Shown here: positions 37,762-47,812 of the stretch, in pieces
Layout: every line of letters starts with the position of its first letter
Position numbering within the stretch: position 1 is the stretch's first letter
Source: Ostreococcus lucimarinus CCE9901
Taxonomy: Eukaryota; Chlorophyta; Mamiellophyceae; Mamiellales; Bathycoccaceae
Assembly: GCF_000092065.1 (NCBI RefSeq)
Contig: NC_009368.1
Location: 496,001 to 560,000 of the forward strand
Direction: 5' to 3'
Length of the DNA: 64,000 nt
Translations under genes and position numbers: made by a program
The notes under the pieces: model-generated
The model's database searches: none
Told to the model about the DNA's origin: nothing
Seen by the model: only the letters and a program-made list of their open reading frames with translations

Positions 37762-38154
37762 CGGACGCGATCCCAGTCGGCGGCGTCGACGTCGCGATGT
37801 GACGGGGGCGCCGCCGCGGCGACGGGAGTGAGTTGAAGCAATGAATCGATTATTATTACATAACCTCGTAGTCGTATATGGTGGACGCGAGCCCCTATCG
37901 CGCGTTTAAAAACACGCGAGTTTATGGTATAGTTCGTTTTCACACCGCAGAAAGCATAGACTCGTCGAAGCGATATTTTCCATCGCTCGACGACGCTGCG
38001 TTTTTGCGAGCGCGCTCCTCCGTGGAACGCGCTCGCAGAAGACATTTTTCATATCATGATTTACATCATGATTTCTCTGTACAGAGAAATCATCACCCTC
38101 TCACCCATTTCACGATTTTGACTCTTGGGAACAAGTAAAAATGGATCAACTGTT
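37762..38154. other. AT-rich spacer with hairpins and a 26-bp perfect palindrome
   Basis: This 393-bp stretch lies between the start of the SVIP-like gene and the stop of Pumilio, both leftward. It is clearly more AT-rich than its flanks. It holds a bulged stem at 37962-37993, a stem with 9-10 paired bases at 38005-38037 (GCGAGCGCG/CGCGCTCGC arms) and a perfect 26-bp palindrome at 38068-38093 centred on CTGTACAG. The arrangement could be a Pumilio 3' UTR structure, a promoter element or an unannotated small RNA. No known RNA family was recognised. Confidence 0.6.
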
Positions 38155-40777
38155 TTACTTCTTGTTCTCCAGGAGTAATCGCAAAATCCGTTTACCGAAC
38201 GGACTATTTTTGATCAATGGCAAGTGTGGTCTGATACGCTCGACAAGTTCGGTGTGAAGAACACCTTTTGTGACAGTGAGCGTTGACTGCACGACGTAGT
38301 TACCGTACGGATCCATGAGAAGACGGTCCAACAGGGGCGACTGCATGATTTCACGCACGACCGTGTTGCGATTCTTCTCGAGAGACGCGTCGGCGAGTTT
38401 GAGGCACTTCTCGACAACGTTGGAGCTGAACTTCTGCATGGAGAGTTCGGCATAGTTGCCGAGGAGCTGCGTCATAACTTCTCCGTTGGCCCAAGACAAT
38501 CCGAGGTCCAAAATGTATTGAACGACGTAGTTTCCAAAAGGATCTTGAGAAAGCACGAGCGCTTGAGAGGCGATTTCGAGCACCAACGGACGACGTTGTT
38601 CATCAATGGCGTGGTCGATGCAACGCTGAAGAACGCAACAACCGTGTCGGTGAGTCGCAATCTCAACACAGTGCACCTTGGCCGCGTCATAGATGAATTG
38701 GTTGTCTTCAGACGACAATCTTTGAAGGCACCGCTGAATTACGTGGTTACCATTCAAGTCCTTGATCAAAGTAACGACCCCAGGTCGTAATGCGTTCGTC
38801 GCCAGAGAAACCTCTTCGGGAGAGTTGAGCATCTCGATCAACTTTTGAACCGCGCGAGTACCGTGCGTGTTCAAAGCGATAGTGACGAGCTCAGGCAACC
38901 CATCAAGTGAATCATCCTTGACGACAGAAACCGCGCGTAGAACTCCAGAACGTTGTTCGTCGCTGCAGCACTCGATCAACTTTTGCACCAAATAGTTGCC
39001 AAAGGGATCCATCATTAACTCGACGGCTTCGGCGATGATTTCATCGTAGCACAAGTCGACGGCTTTGGCACCTTCTTCATCAAACTTCCGTTGTAAGAAT
39101 CGGCAACCGTGTTGATCGCGCGCGAGCACAGAAATCTGTCCGACGCAGTTGTCGACGGAGACGAAACGACTGTCCATCTCCGCGATTTCAGCCTCGGACG
39201 GAGGAGAATCAGATCGCGCAACCGAACCGGAGAGCGACTGTGAGCCACCCCCATTTCGATCGCCTCGATCACCCGCACGATTTCTTCCCATAGTTCTACC
39301 AACGCGAGAGCGATCGTCTCGACCGCTCATGCGCGAGCCGTAGCCACCGTTATCGCCCCCGGCCATCCCGCCGTCGAGACCAGAGAATTGCTGAAGCTGT
39401 TGCGCAGTCAAGTTCTGATGCATAAGTCCAGGAACTTGTTGCTGCATGCGCATCAAGTTCTGCAACTGCTGTTGCTGAGCGTAGAAAGCGGCAGCGTACG
39501 CAGCTTGGTAGACTTCAGCCATGGATTGCGGTTGACCATTCGCGCCGTAACCCGCACCGCCGAGCCCGCCGCCGAGGTTCGACGCGAGAAGCTGCGCCAT
39601 CTCCGGCGTTTGGACAGGCATACCGCCCGACATGCCGCCTAAACCGACACCAGCACCCATCCCAAAAGCATCCATGCCCGCCATGGACGGCGTGCCTTGG
39701 AGCTGCTGCATTTGCTGCAGCTGCTGCAACTGGAGCTGGAGCATGGCGGCGTTATCCATACCACCGCCGGCGCCCACGGCGCCGTAAGCGCCCATGACCG
39801 GTGCCGGAGAGGCACTTTGCGAATTCGCTTCAGTGCTAAATCGCGATGAGTTACCCACAAAGCTCGCTTGCTGTCCGTGAGGAGCGGCGTGCGAGCCGTG
39901 CGGCGGAAGCGGCGCGGTGGATGGCCGCAGCGGCACATCCGTCCCTAACCCGAAGCTGGAGAACGCGCTCACGACATCCGTCGTGCCTTGTCCCAAACTA
40001 CTACCCGCCATATTCCCCATACCATTCAGATCGCTCGGCAACCCAAACGCGCTCTCGTTGAACGCTCCGTTTGACATCGAGTTCGACCGCCCGTGGTGCC
40101 CCGACGGAATCGCCCCGTCGTCTCTCGACGCCCCAAACAACCCACCACCCTTCCCGAACCCCGCGGCGTGTCCGAAGTGTCCAGAGTTGTGCGCACTATC
40201 GGCATCACCCGCTGCCGTCTTCCCGTACGACAAATCTACCGCCGACGCGCTCCGCACGAGGTCATCCGTCGCCCCCTCGCCCGCGGCGCGCGTCTCGTCC
40301 CGCAGTAACCTCGAAAACGTGCTCTCGTACTCCCTGCGTCCCGCGCGAGCGCGCGAAATCCGTCAGTCACCGAAGCGCGCGTGCGTTTCATCTCTCCTTC
40401 CCCGCATCGTCTCGTCTCGCGCGCTCCCGCTCGCGCGGACGTCGCGCGACGCGTCCAGAGTCACGCCGCGCGGATGTCTCGAGTCGCGCCGCGCGCGCGC
40501 CGCGACGAAACCGCGCGCGTTCGAGCGCCGCGACGCGCCCACGCCGCGTCCGCGTCCGCGCGCGACGCGCGACGTAAATTCTTCTTCCGGATTCTCGCCG
40601 CGCGAATCCCGCGCGCGAGCCCTCGACGACGACGACGCGTCCCATCGCGTCGCATCGCATCGCATCGCATCGCGTCGCGAAACCCCCGCACCTCCACGAC
40701 GGTGACGTCCCCGCGATGTCGTGCGCGCCCTCGCTCGCGCTCGCGCTCGCGCCGCCATCGCTCGATGGTTTAAACAT
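38155..40777 (-). CDS. Pumilio-family RNA-binding protein (PUF), two exons
   Basis: PUF proteins bind short UGUA-type sites in 3' UTRs and repress or localise mRNAs. Exon 1 (40777-40692) encodes MFKPSSDGG through TSPSW. A 358-nt intron (40691-40334; GTGCGG donor, CTGAC branch close to the CAG acceptor) follows, and exon 2 (40333-38155) continues REYESTFSRLLRDE, giving 754 aa. The C-terminal third has eight PUF repeats with readable base-contact residues: CRFLQ, NYLVQ, TRAVQ, NHVIQ, CCVLQ, NYVVQ, SNVVE, NYVVQ. The N-terminal half is Gly/Gln/Met-rich and disordered. The splice junction restores the conserved W-x-x-EFE-like segment; without it the frame only starts at a GTG. Confidence 0.92.
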
Positions 40778-41292
40778 CTGCGTCCTCGCGGCGCGTCCGC
40801 GCGTCTATCGCCCGCCGCGCGGACGAGCGCGTCGTCGATCGACGCGCGGACGCGCGCGGATGTCGAGCGCGACGCGCGCGGCGTCGGCGCGTTCGAATCG
40901 ATCGTCGCTCGAGCGCGCGATGCGAATCCACCGAGCCCGCGACGCGGGCGTCGAGCGACGGCGTTCGAATCGATTCGCGCGCCCGCGTCGCCGTGCGTCG
41001 CGAAGCGCGCGCCGTGCGACCTCGACGACGGCGCGTCGAACGCGACGCCCGAGCGTGCGTGTGCGGGCGCGGCGGCGGCGGCGAGGCGCCGCGCGAACGA
41101 TCGAACGATCGATCGATCGATCGATCGATCGAACGATTCGCGAACCCGATCGATCGATCGATCGCGCGCGCGAACGATCGATCGACGTCGATCGATCGAT
41201 CGACCTCTCGCACACCCGGGTGTCTGCGCGCGCGCGTCGAACCGCGAAATCGCGTCGAATCGCGCGTCGGCAGACGGCGCCGGTCGTCGTCG
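40778..41292. other. Divergent promoter between Pumilio and TAPT1
   Basis: This 515-bp GC-rich spacer separates two divergent starts. Its right half carries several perfect GATC tandem tracts (41106-41131, 41147-41164, 41188-41202 and shorter ones). Open frames through it are Arg-rich and look compositional. No additional exon or RNA gene is seen. Confidence 0.55.
41106..41202. repeat. Cluster of (GATC)n tracts upstream of TAPT1
   Basis: Perfect CGAT tandem arrays occur at 41106-41131, 41147-41164, about 41174-41183 and 41188-41202, separated by short unrelated bases. Each is palindromic. The cluster ends about 90 bp before the TAPT1 start codon. Confidence 0.85.
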
Positions 41293-42975
41293 ATGGAGAA
41301 GACGCCCGCGCGGGCGACGTCGGAGGACGAAGGGATCGGGATCGTCACCCCGGGCGCGGTGAACGATGGGATCGGGGCGCGCAGACGCGCGAAGAGTGGG
41401 TCGGAGACGACGACGACGAACGCCGCGAACGAGAACGACGAGGACGATGACGATGATTCGGTGACGATGGTGGCGCGAGCGAACGCGCGGGCGCGCGAAC
41501 GCGCGAGGATGGAGGCGCTGAGAGATTGGACGGTGATGCGGGAAGACGAAGGGCGATCGTCGCCGCCGCCGGTGGCGATCGAAGGGCTGACGACGATTCG
41601 GAAGTATTGCGCGCTCGAGTTGGGCTTGCGCGTGGGCGAACGCGAGGACGATCCGGACATGTCGCACGCGCGCGAGCGCGTGTTCGATTTATTGTGGTAC
41701 ATACCGTTGGAATTGGAAAAGTTTTGCCTGTACGGGGGGTTGCTGTGCGCGGATGCGATTTTGGGGTTGTTTACGTCGCTGCCGGTGCGCGTAATGTCGC
41801 AGACGGTGCGTTTGGCGTGGTCGGTGTCGGGGCTGAAATCGAGAGACAAGACGTCGTCGAAGCGTCGTGCGTGGGGGATACACCCGTATGCGCGCGAACA
41901 TTTGAACGATGTCTTGTGGCTGTTCATGCTGTGCGTCGCGGTGACGTACACGCACATGCTTGACGTGAGCGTGATTTATCACTACATTCGAGGCCAAGAA
42001 GTGATCAAACTTTACATGGCGTGTCACGTCCTGGAGACGTTCGATAAGTTGTTGTGTTCGTTCAATAGCAACGTGCTCGATGCGCTACAAAACAGCGTGC
42101 ACGGATGCGTCAGCGCGGCGACGAACGGGTCAAAAGTTGATCAAGTGAAGTCTGGTGTCAGGCTCGCCGTGGATGTGATTTTGTCCACGAGCGCGACGGT
42201 GGCGCACACGTTCATCCTTCTCACGCATGCCGTGACACTTTCGGTGGCGATCAACAGTCACACGAACGCTATGTTGCTCGTGCTCATCTCGAATAATTTC
42301 GCGGAGATGAAAGGTCACGTGTTCAAGAAGCAGGATCCAGAGAAGTTGTTTGGCGTCAGTCGACTCGACGTCATCGAGCGAGTGCATCTCTGCGTGTGTC
42401 TGATGTTCGTCACCGCACAAAGAATCATGGCTGCTGGAAATCTTGAAATGGCGCTCACGCGTAAATTTTTGAACGACATAGCCTTGGTGATGGGTTCGGA
42501 GATTTTCGTCGACGTTGTGAAGCATTCATTCATGGCGAAATTCAACGGCTTGCGCCCAGGCGTTTATCGACGATTCTATCGACAAATCTGTCGAGATCAC
42601 GTGCACTTGACGCAGTCATACAAGATACATCAAGTCGTTGGATTCGTCCCACTCGCTCCGGCGGCGGTTATCGTTCGCGTCGTTCCAGGTCTATATCGAA
42701 CACTCAAGCAAAACGCGATGTCCTCCGACATTGTCACGCGAGGAGCTTTCGATCGTTTATTGGCACATTTTAGCGGCCGTGTCATCGGTCTCGGGGTCAT
42801 GTTCATCGCGATTTGTTTTAAGCTCGCGTTCGGTATCGCTATTTACACCTGGGGTGCGCGCTCGCTCGAACGCACATCGAAAGTAACGCCGAGCGCCGAG
42901 CGATGGGGCGCTAAGACGCCGGGCAAGGTGACTGGAAGCATGCCGAGATCGCCGCCTAGGATCAAGGTCAATTAG
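41293..42975 (+). CDS. TAPT1/POD1 family multi-pass ER membrane protein
   Basis: TAPT1-type proteins (plant POD1, yeast Emp65) are conserved ER membrane proteins; POD1/Emp65 act in ER quality control of soluble proteins. The 560-aa product from ATG 41293 has an acidic, low-complexity N-terminus. The conserved block DLLWYIPLELEKFCLYGG leads into membrane segments (VLWLFMLCVAVTYTHML, VAHTFILLTHAVTLSVAI, GLGVMFIAICFKLAFGIAIY). Family hallmarks GQEVIKLYMACHVLETFDKL, LCSFNSNVLDAL and LLVLISNNFAEMKGHVFKK are all present. The C-terminal tail is basic. Assignment is firm; cellular role here is by analogy. Confidence 0.92.
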   Translation: MEKTPARATSEDEGIGIVTPGAVNDGIGARRRAKSGSETTTTNAANENDEDDDDDSVTMVARANARARERARMEALRDWTVMREDEGRSSPPPVAIEGLTTIRKYCALELGLRVGEREDDPDMSHARERVFDLLWYIPLELEKFCLYGGLLCADAILGLFTSLPVRVMSQTVRLAWSVSGLKSRDKTSSKRRAWGIHPYAREHLNDVLWLFMLCVAVTYTHMLDVSVIYHYIRGQEVIKLYMACHVLETFDKLLCSFNSNVLDALQNSVHGCVSAATNGSKVDQVKSGVRLAVDVILSTSATVAHTFILLTHAVTLSVAINSHTNAMLLVLISNNFAEMKGHVFKKQDPEKLFGVSRLDVIERVHLCVCLMFVTAQRIMAAGNLEMALTRKFLNDIALVMGSEIFVDVVKHSFMAKFNGLRPGVYRRFYRQICRDHVHLTQSYKIHQVVGFVPLAPAAVIVRVVPGLYRTLKQNAMSSDIVTRGAFDRLLAHFSGRVIGLGVMFIAICFKLAFGIAIYTWGARSLERTSKVTPSAERWGAKTPGKVTGSMPRSPPRIKVN

Positions 42976-43049
42976 TGTTGTAGTACATAGAATTGAAATG
43001 CATTTGTCGAGCGACGTCCACGGCTTCGCGCCGTCCGGACGCCCCGATT

Positions 43050-45047
43050 TTAGAGCGTCGTTTCGTCGGCTTCGCCAGATTTTTCTGGCTCTGGTGTGCG
43101 CCACTCGTCGGCGGACGCGCCGAATTCCTCCGCTAAGCCGCGCCAAAGAGAGAGTGAACGTTCGGCGTTGGCGACTTGCACACGGGAGTAGTTGAGCAGC
43201 ATGGCGTGAAATTGTGCGACGCGCTCTTTTTCTAAACGAGCGAATTCCTCGCGATGACGATCTTGGATGATTTTGTAATCGACTTTTGCCTGCTCTCCAG
43301 TCGCGCGCGTGGCGTCGAGTTCGAGCTTCAAATCTTCAACCTTTTTCATCTTGGTGAAGTCTGGCGTGAGCTTGGCGATTCTGGCTTCCAATCTATCCGC
43401 CTCAGCGAGCATGGTTTGAAGCGTCAAGAGAGATTCATTGCGGTCGCTGATGGACCTACGAACGGAGGGCATGATTTTCAAGTAGTCGTGAAGCGGCTCG
43501 AGCGATTGCGCCGTCTGCGCCGTCGCCGCGCGAGAGACGCGGCTCACCTTGATTGACGTGTTCCCAGCTTTTCTCATTTCATTCGCGGCAGTCATGCACT
43601 CGAGACCATTCTCGCTGTATTTGCCTAACCGCGTACCCTCCTCTTCTTGAATCTTTGCAAATTTCAAGCACTCCAAACCAAACTCTCCCACGGCTTCGCC
43701 AAACTTTTGCTGCAACGTCAGCAACTTCGTCGCCTTGGATGACATCCCGGATAACTCATTTTCCATGCGAACGACTCTATCCTTTTCAACCAAGAACGCG
43801 GCGTCCTCTTCCATCACTTTCGGTTTGGGAGTGTCCAGCCCCAACACGCCGCCGACGGCGCTCACCGCCGTCGACTGCACCACAGTCTGTCTCAGTTCTT
43901 TGAAAAATCTACCGAAGTCACGAGGCTGCCCAGGAGACGCCACCGCGATCGGAGGGCGTTGTGGCGTTTCCGGACTACTCGGTAGATCGCTCGGGATCGT
44001 CGTGATGACCCTTCCCGCGGTCATGTTGAACCAATCGAGACTCGACGCCAAATCTTGGTGAGTGAGGAAGATTCGAAGCGGATCCCCGAGACGAAGCTTG
44101 GAGTGCGATGCGATGCGATTGAGGTAGTGCTGCAGCTGTATCGCGCGTTCTGCGATGAAGTTGTCTCCCGTCGAGCTCACAACCGTCTTCTCCGGTCGAG
44201 GCGGGATGAAATAGCCTCGGTGAAGCGCCGAGAGTCTGGCGTCGAGGGCGACAAAGTCGCGAAATCGTCTCCAAACCACAACCTCTTTGTGAATGTACGA
44301 CGGAATCGTGGTGCGCGTGGTAATCTTGTAGTGCGTCACGCGCTTACCGACGAGCGCCGCGCTCGTATCGGCCTCAATCTTGGGATCGCTCACCCAAATC
44401 TGAAGCGTCTCCTCGTCTCCCGCTCCGTCGTCGCCGTCGAGGTAAACCGTCGTCGTCCCTCCCACCGCGTTCGCCCCGACATCGCGCGCTGGTTGAATCT
44501 CAGGCTGCGCGTACATCACGCTGTCCGCGTACGACGGCGGCGGTGCGAGTAAATCCCCGTACGACATCCCCGCGTTCGCGTGATAGCTCCCGTTTTCGAG
44601 CGCCTCCCCGCCCCCCCCCCCCGCCCGCGTCGGCGTTCGCGGCGACGCCGGTTCGACGTCCCGTTCCACCCCGACCCCGATCCCGATCCCGATCCCGCGT
44701 TCGTCGTCGAGCGACGCGTCCCGCGTCCTCGCGCTCGCGTCGTCCGCGCCCGCGTTCGTCTCCGCGCCCACCCCCAGCGGTTCGTCGCGCCGCGCCTCGA
44801 GCTCCGCCGCGTCCACGTCGAACGGATTCGTCGACCGCGCGTCGAACATCGCGCGCGTCGCGTCGTCCGTCGATTCGCGCGTCTCGATCGCGTCGCGCGT
44901 CGTCGTCGTCGTCGTCGTCGTCGCCTCCATCGCGCGTCCCAATCCTCCCAACGACCGATCGAGCGCCGGTCCCGCGAGCACGCCGAGCGCGGACGCGCCC
45001 GGGTCGAGATCGATCGATTCGTCGTCGCTGTCGTCGCGCGGCGTCAT
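43050..45047 (-). CDS. Sorting nexin with PX and BAR (Vps5-type) domains
   Basis: SNX1/SNX2/Vps5-type nexins bind PI3P on endosomes and bend membranes as part of the retromer pathway. The 665-aa product has an acidic, disordered N-terminal third with a GIGIGIGVG repeat. The PX domain follows near residues 215-335 (ITTRTTIPSYIHKEVVVWRR, then FRDFVALDARLSALHRGYFI and PPRPEK with the lipid-binding Arg/Pro motif). A helical BAR region covers the last 250 residues (AAFLVEKDRVVRMENELSGM and onward). ATG at 45045-45047. It is convergent with TAPT1, 74 bp away, and divergent from the GT34 gene. SNX1 versus SNX2 cannot be decided. Confidence 0.92.
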   Translation of the reverse strand: MTPRDDSDDESIDLDPGASALGVLAGPALDRSLGGLGRAMEATTTTTTTTRDAIETRESTDDATRAMFDARSTNPFDVDAAELEARRDEPLGVGAETNAGADDASARTRDASLDDERGIGIGIGVGVERDVEPASPRTPTRAGGGGGEALENGSYHANAGMSYGDLLAPPPSYADSVMYAQPEIQPARDVGANAVGGTTTVYLDGDDGAGDEETLQIWVSDPKIEADTSAALVGKRVTHYKITTRTTIPSYIHKEVVVWRRFRDFVALDARLSALHRGYFIPPRPEKTVVSSTGDNFIAERAIQLQHYLNRIASHSKLRLGDPLRIFLTHQDLASSLDWFNMTAGRVITTIPSDLPSSPETPQRPPIAVASPGQPRDFGRFFKELRQTVVQSTAVSAVGGVLGLDTPKPKVMEEDAAFLVEKDRVVRMENELSGMSSKATKLLTLQQKFGEAVGEFGLECLKFAKIQEEEGTRLGKYSENGLECMTAANEMRKAGNTSIKVSRVSRAATAQTAQSLEPLHDYLKIMPSVRRSISDRNESLLTLQTMLAEADRLEARIAKLTPDFTKMKKVEDLKLELDATRATGEQAKVDYKIIQDRHREEFARLEKERVAQFHAMLLNYSRVQVANAERSLSLWRGLAEEFGASADEWRTPEPEKSGEADETTL
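44897..44923. repeat. Trinucleotide (CGT)n run in the sorting nexin gene
   Basis: About nine CGT units, antisense to ACG codons, encode a poly-Thr run near residue 45 of the sorting nexin. Confidence 0.8.
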
Positions 45048-45234
45048 CGCGCGGCGTCGTGTGCGCGCGACGCGACGCGACGCGCGATCGGAGGCGATGG
45101 CACGCGTGTCGTATGGGTAAACAGTGAGGCGTATGTTTTAGTTCGACCCGTCACCCTCGGCGCGACGACCCGCCACACCGCGACGGCGACGGCGCCGAGG
45201 GTGACCGGGACGAGGGAAACCGCGGTGACGACCC

Positions 45235-46548
45235 ATGACGACGCCGCGCGCGCGCGTCGCGGCGCACGCGGCGCGCGAGCGCGACGACGTCGAGGACGGC
45301 GGCGCGCTCGGAGGCGCGACGACGACGGCGCGCGCGCGGGGACACGGGAACAGGAGCCCGCGATCGATGGCGACGCACGGATTCGGACAGCCGACGCGAC
45401 GGACGCCGTGGGGGGCGAGGCTGCGCGCGACGCTCGGGATGGACGGAAGGAAAACGGGAGAGCGGACGCGGGACGGACGACGCGGGCGGGGACGGGGACG
45501 AGGGGACGCGAGGGAAGACGAGGAAGACGGCGATGGGAGCAAGGGAAGGCGCGACGGGCGACGGGAGGCGGAGAGAACGTCGAGATTGTGGTGGGTGTGC
45601 GCGGCGGTGCTGGTGTGGACGTTCGGGCCGTTCGCGTACAAGTGCGCGCAGGGGTTCAACAAGGTGTACGGGCGAAGATGGTTCGATCCGGTCGAGCGAC
45701 CGGTGCCGTGCGAACCGACGAGCGCGGCGGCGGCGAAGCTGGTGGATAACTCACCGTTACCGGGGCTCTTACCGGCGGACATGACGAATCTCCCGAGTTT
45801 ACTGCCGAAAAAGTTCAAGATTGGAATGATTTCGCTCTGCGACGACGGCGTCGAAGCCATCTGCGCGCAGTCGATGGCGAACAAGCAGGCGTACGCCGAT
45901 TATCACGGATACGATTTGATAGTGGATGAAGAAATTATCGATAGAAACCGGCCGACGAGCTGGAGTAAGCTACTGGCGATGCGCAAGTATTTGCCCGATT
46001 ACGACTTTATGCTCTACGTCGACGTCGACACGATCATCATGAATCCGGAGAAGAAGTTGGAAGACATCGTGGATTACAATTACGATCAGATGCTAGCGGC
46101 GGATAAAAACGGTTTAAATTGTGGGGTTTGGATGGTGCGCAACACGCCGTGGATGCTGTGGTTCATCGACGAGATGTGGGCGCAAGATCAACTCGTCGCG
46201 CCGAAGACGTGGAACATGCTCTTTAAATACGAGCAACGCGCTTTTCATTATCTCTATCAGTCAAAGATTTGGCGCAGCAAGGTAAAAGGTGATGCATACC
46301 CCAAAGCTAACACCGTTCGCGCGAGGACAAAGGTTTTGAACGCGTGCGTGTTCAATTCTCAGCCTTCGTTTTACGTCAAAGGCGATTTGCTCGTCCACCT
46401 CGCCGGTCTGAAGGGCACGGTAAAGTGCATGTGGTTTAGATATTACTACAAACAGTCTCTGAACACGATTCGGGCGGTGGGTGCGGTGTCATCAGACGCC
46501 GATCTCCCTCCGCCGTCGATTTGGACGTGTTTAACGAGGCAAACGTGA
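45235..46548 (+). CDS. GT34-family glycosyltransferase (GMA12/MNN10 type), Golgi type II
   Basis: GT34 enzymes transfer alpha-galactose, xylose or mannose to glycans or polysaccharides in the Golgi. The 437-aa product has a long cytosolic basic/acidic N-terminus and a signal anchor near residues 118-134 (LWWVCAAVLVWTFGPFA). The catalytic part has the DXD motif as DVDT (Asp263/Asp265, in FMLYVDVDTIIMNP), the preceding WSKLLAMRKYLPDYD, the conserved LNCGVWMVRNTPWMLWFIDEM split across two blocks, and the late FLVHLAG-like segment DLLVHLAGLKG. Donor and acceptor are not inferable; in an alga with a thin cell covering, N-glycan or scale polysaccharide work are both possible. Confidence 0.88.
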   Translation: MTTPRARVAAHAARERDDVEDGGALGGATTTARARGHGNRSPRSMATHGFGQPTRRTPWGARLRATLGMDGRKTGERTRDGRRGRGRGRGDAREDEEDGDGSKGRRDGRREAERTSRLWWVCAAVLVWTFGPFAYKCAQGFNKVYGRRWFDPVERPVPCEPTSAAAAKLVDNSPLPGLLPADMTNLPSLLPKKFKIGMISLCDDGVEAICAQSMANKQAYADYHGYDLIVDEEIIDRNRPTSWSKLLAMRKYLPDYDFMLYVDVDTIIMNPEKKLEDIVDYNYDQMLAADKNGLNCGVWMVRNTPWMLWFIDEMWAQDQLVAPKTWNMLFKYEQRAFHYLYQSKIWRSKVKGDAYPKANTVRARTKVLNACVFNSQPSFYVKGDLLVHLAGLKGTVKCMWFRYYYKQSLNTIRAVGAVSSDADLPPPSIWTCLTRQT

Positions 46549-46641
46549 AATAGCGTGCGCTAGCGTAGTGTATTGAACAGCGCAAACTCCGAACTCCCGT
46601 CCTCACACTCGAGCGCGCGCGTCGAGCGCGCACGCGTCGCG

Positions 46642-47161
46642 ATGGCGGATTCGGTGACGCAGTTACAGAACCAAATCAACACTCTGTGTCAGTTGATGTT
46701 CAACTACGCCGGGACGCTGCAGCGCGACGCCAAGCCGGTGCGACGACCGACGCGCTCGACCGCTCGAAAAATGCGCGACGCCGCGCGCGAACTCTCGCCC
46801 GTGCGACACGACTGACGCCGCGCGCGGCGCCGATGAACAGGCCACGATCGGACCGAACGGTGAACTCAACGATGCGCTCACCGAGGGTGGGGTGACGCGA
46901 GCGGAGATAGACGAAATGGCAGCCACGATCGCCGAGGCGAACCGAGTGATTATGGAAATCGCGCGCGCGCTGCCGGAGATCGATACGGATGAGAAAGCAG
47001 CGCGTAAACGCATCGCCGCGCTTCACGCGGAGCACGACAAGGTGAGTAAAGAATTAGAAACCGTCATCGCGCAGGCGAAGGCGGAGTTAGACGTCATCAA
47101 CGCCGCTTTCAAAGCCGCGGCGAGCGGCGTATTGGCGCTCGACGACGAAGCGACCGATTAG
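46642..47161 (+). CDS. MED21: Mediator complex subunit MED21 (Srb7), two exons
   Basis: MED21 forms the hinge of the Mediator middle module with MED7 and is required for RNA polymerase II transcription. Exon 1 (46642-46737) encodes 32 residues starting MADSVTQLQNQINTLCQLMF. A 103-nt intron (GTGCGA donor, CTGAC branch near 46811, CAG at 46838-46840) is followed by exon 2 (46841-47161) in phase zero: ATIGPNGELNDALTE and then the long helix EIDEMAATIAEANRVIMEI. The 138-aa product has the family length and its helical N-terminal opening. Unspliced, the first exon stays open only to a stop at 46815. Confidence 0.9.
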
Positions 47162-47248
47162 TCGATAGAAAATAGATCCGCGTTGAAGTGTACATCTTCG
47201 TTCGTATAGCAGTGACTAGTGTAACGTTACAATCTAAATTTCCCTCCC

Positions 47249-47536
47249 TCACGGCGCCGAAGACACGAGATCGCGCAGGCACTTCTCCACCTCCTTCGCG
47301 TCCAGTCCCTCGAGCTTCACGCACTTCTCCACGCCGTAGTCGTACCGCGCGTACAACTTCCCCTCGATCCCGCTCGCCTCGCGAATCAGCACCGGCGTCG
47401 TCGGCGACGCCGCCTTCAAGTTTTTATAGCTCGACATCAAGAAATTCCTCACGCCCTCGCTCCCTTTGCTCGTCTGACACAGGTGAAAGCGAAGCTCTTG
47501 CAAGGTTTTCAGTCCCGCGAACGCGGCTTTGCTCAT
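47249..47536 (-). CDS. NDUFA2: Complex I subunit NDUFA2 (B8), mitochondrial
   Basis: NDUFA2 is a small accessory subunit of mitochondrial NADH:ubiquinone oxidoreductase with a thioredoxin-like fold in the matrix arm. The 95-aa product shows the family pattern LKTLQELRFHLCQTS, the helix GVRNFLMSSYKNLKA, PVLIREASG and YARYDYGVEKCVKLEG, ending in a short helix. The cysteine in LCQTS is the conserved one. No separate presequence is expected for this subunit. ATG at 47534-47536; the upstream spacer carries a GATC tract and is shared with RPS24. Confidence 0.92.
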   Translation of the reverse strand: MSKAAFAGLKTLQELRFHLCQTSKGSEGVRNFLMSSYKNLKAASPTTPVLIREASGIEGKLYARYDYGVEKCVKLEGLDAKEVEKCLRDLVSSAP

Positions 47537-47624
47537 CGCGACGCCGCGACTTCCGTCCCGCGCGCGCGCGTCCCGCGTCCCTGAAAGAGTGAGCCCTTCG
47601 GCGTGTCCCGCTCGGTCGCCTCCG

Positions 47625-47643
47625 CGATCGATCGATCGATCGA
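47625..47643. repeat. (GATC)n tract in the NDUFA2/RPS24 divergent promoter
   Basis: A perfect CGAT tandem array lies in the 276-bp spacer between two divergent genes, like the tracts upstream of eIF3b and TAPT1. Confidence 0.8.
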
Positions 47644-47812
47644 CGCGCGCGACGCACCGTGCGGACGCGCGCGCGATCGCGACCGAGGGCGCGATTCGAT
47701 TTCGACGCGCGTCCGTCGATCCGTGTTTTGTTCTCGAAAATCAGTCTCATCACCGCGCGCGCGATCGACGCGCGCGCCGTCTTTCCGTGGCGCGCGACGA
47801 GAACCAGACGCG

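Noticed and set aside
38080-38105. C/D-box snoRNA on the minus strand (GTGATGA box C).
   Set aside because: No CTGA box D at a suitable distance and the flanks do not form the terminal stem.
41106-41202. CRISPR-like spaced repeat array.
   Set aside because: Units are 4-bp tandem repeats without unique spacers of constant length; this is a eukaryotic microsatellite.
40363-41667. Minus-strand 434-codon ORF over the Pumilio intron, the divergent promoter and the TAPT1 start.
   Set aside because: It is Arg/His-rich compositional sequence crossing two supported gene starts; only the separate Pumilio exon 1 frame is used.
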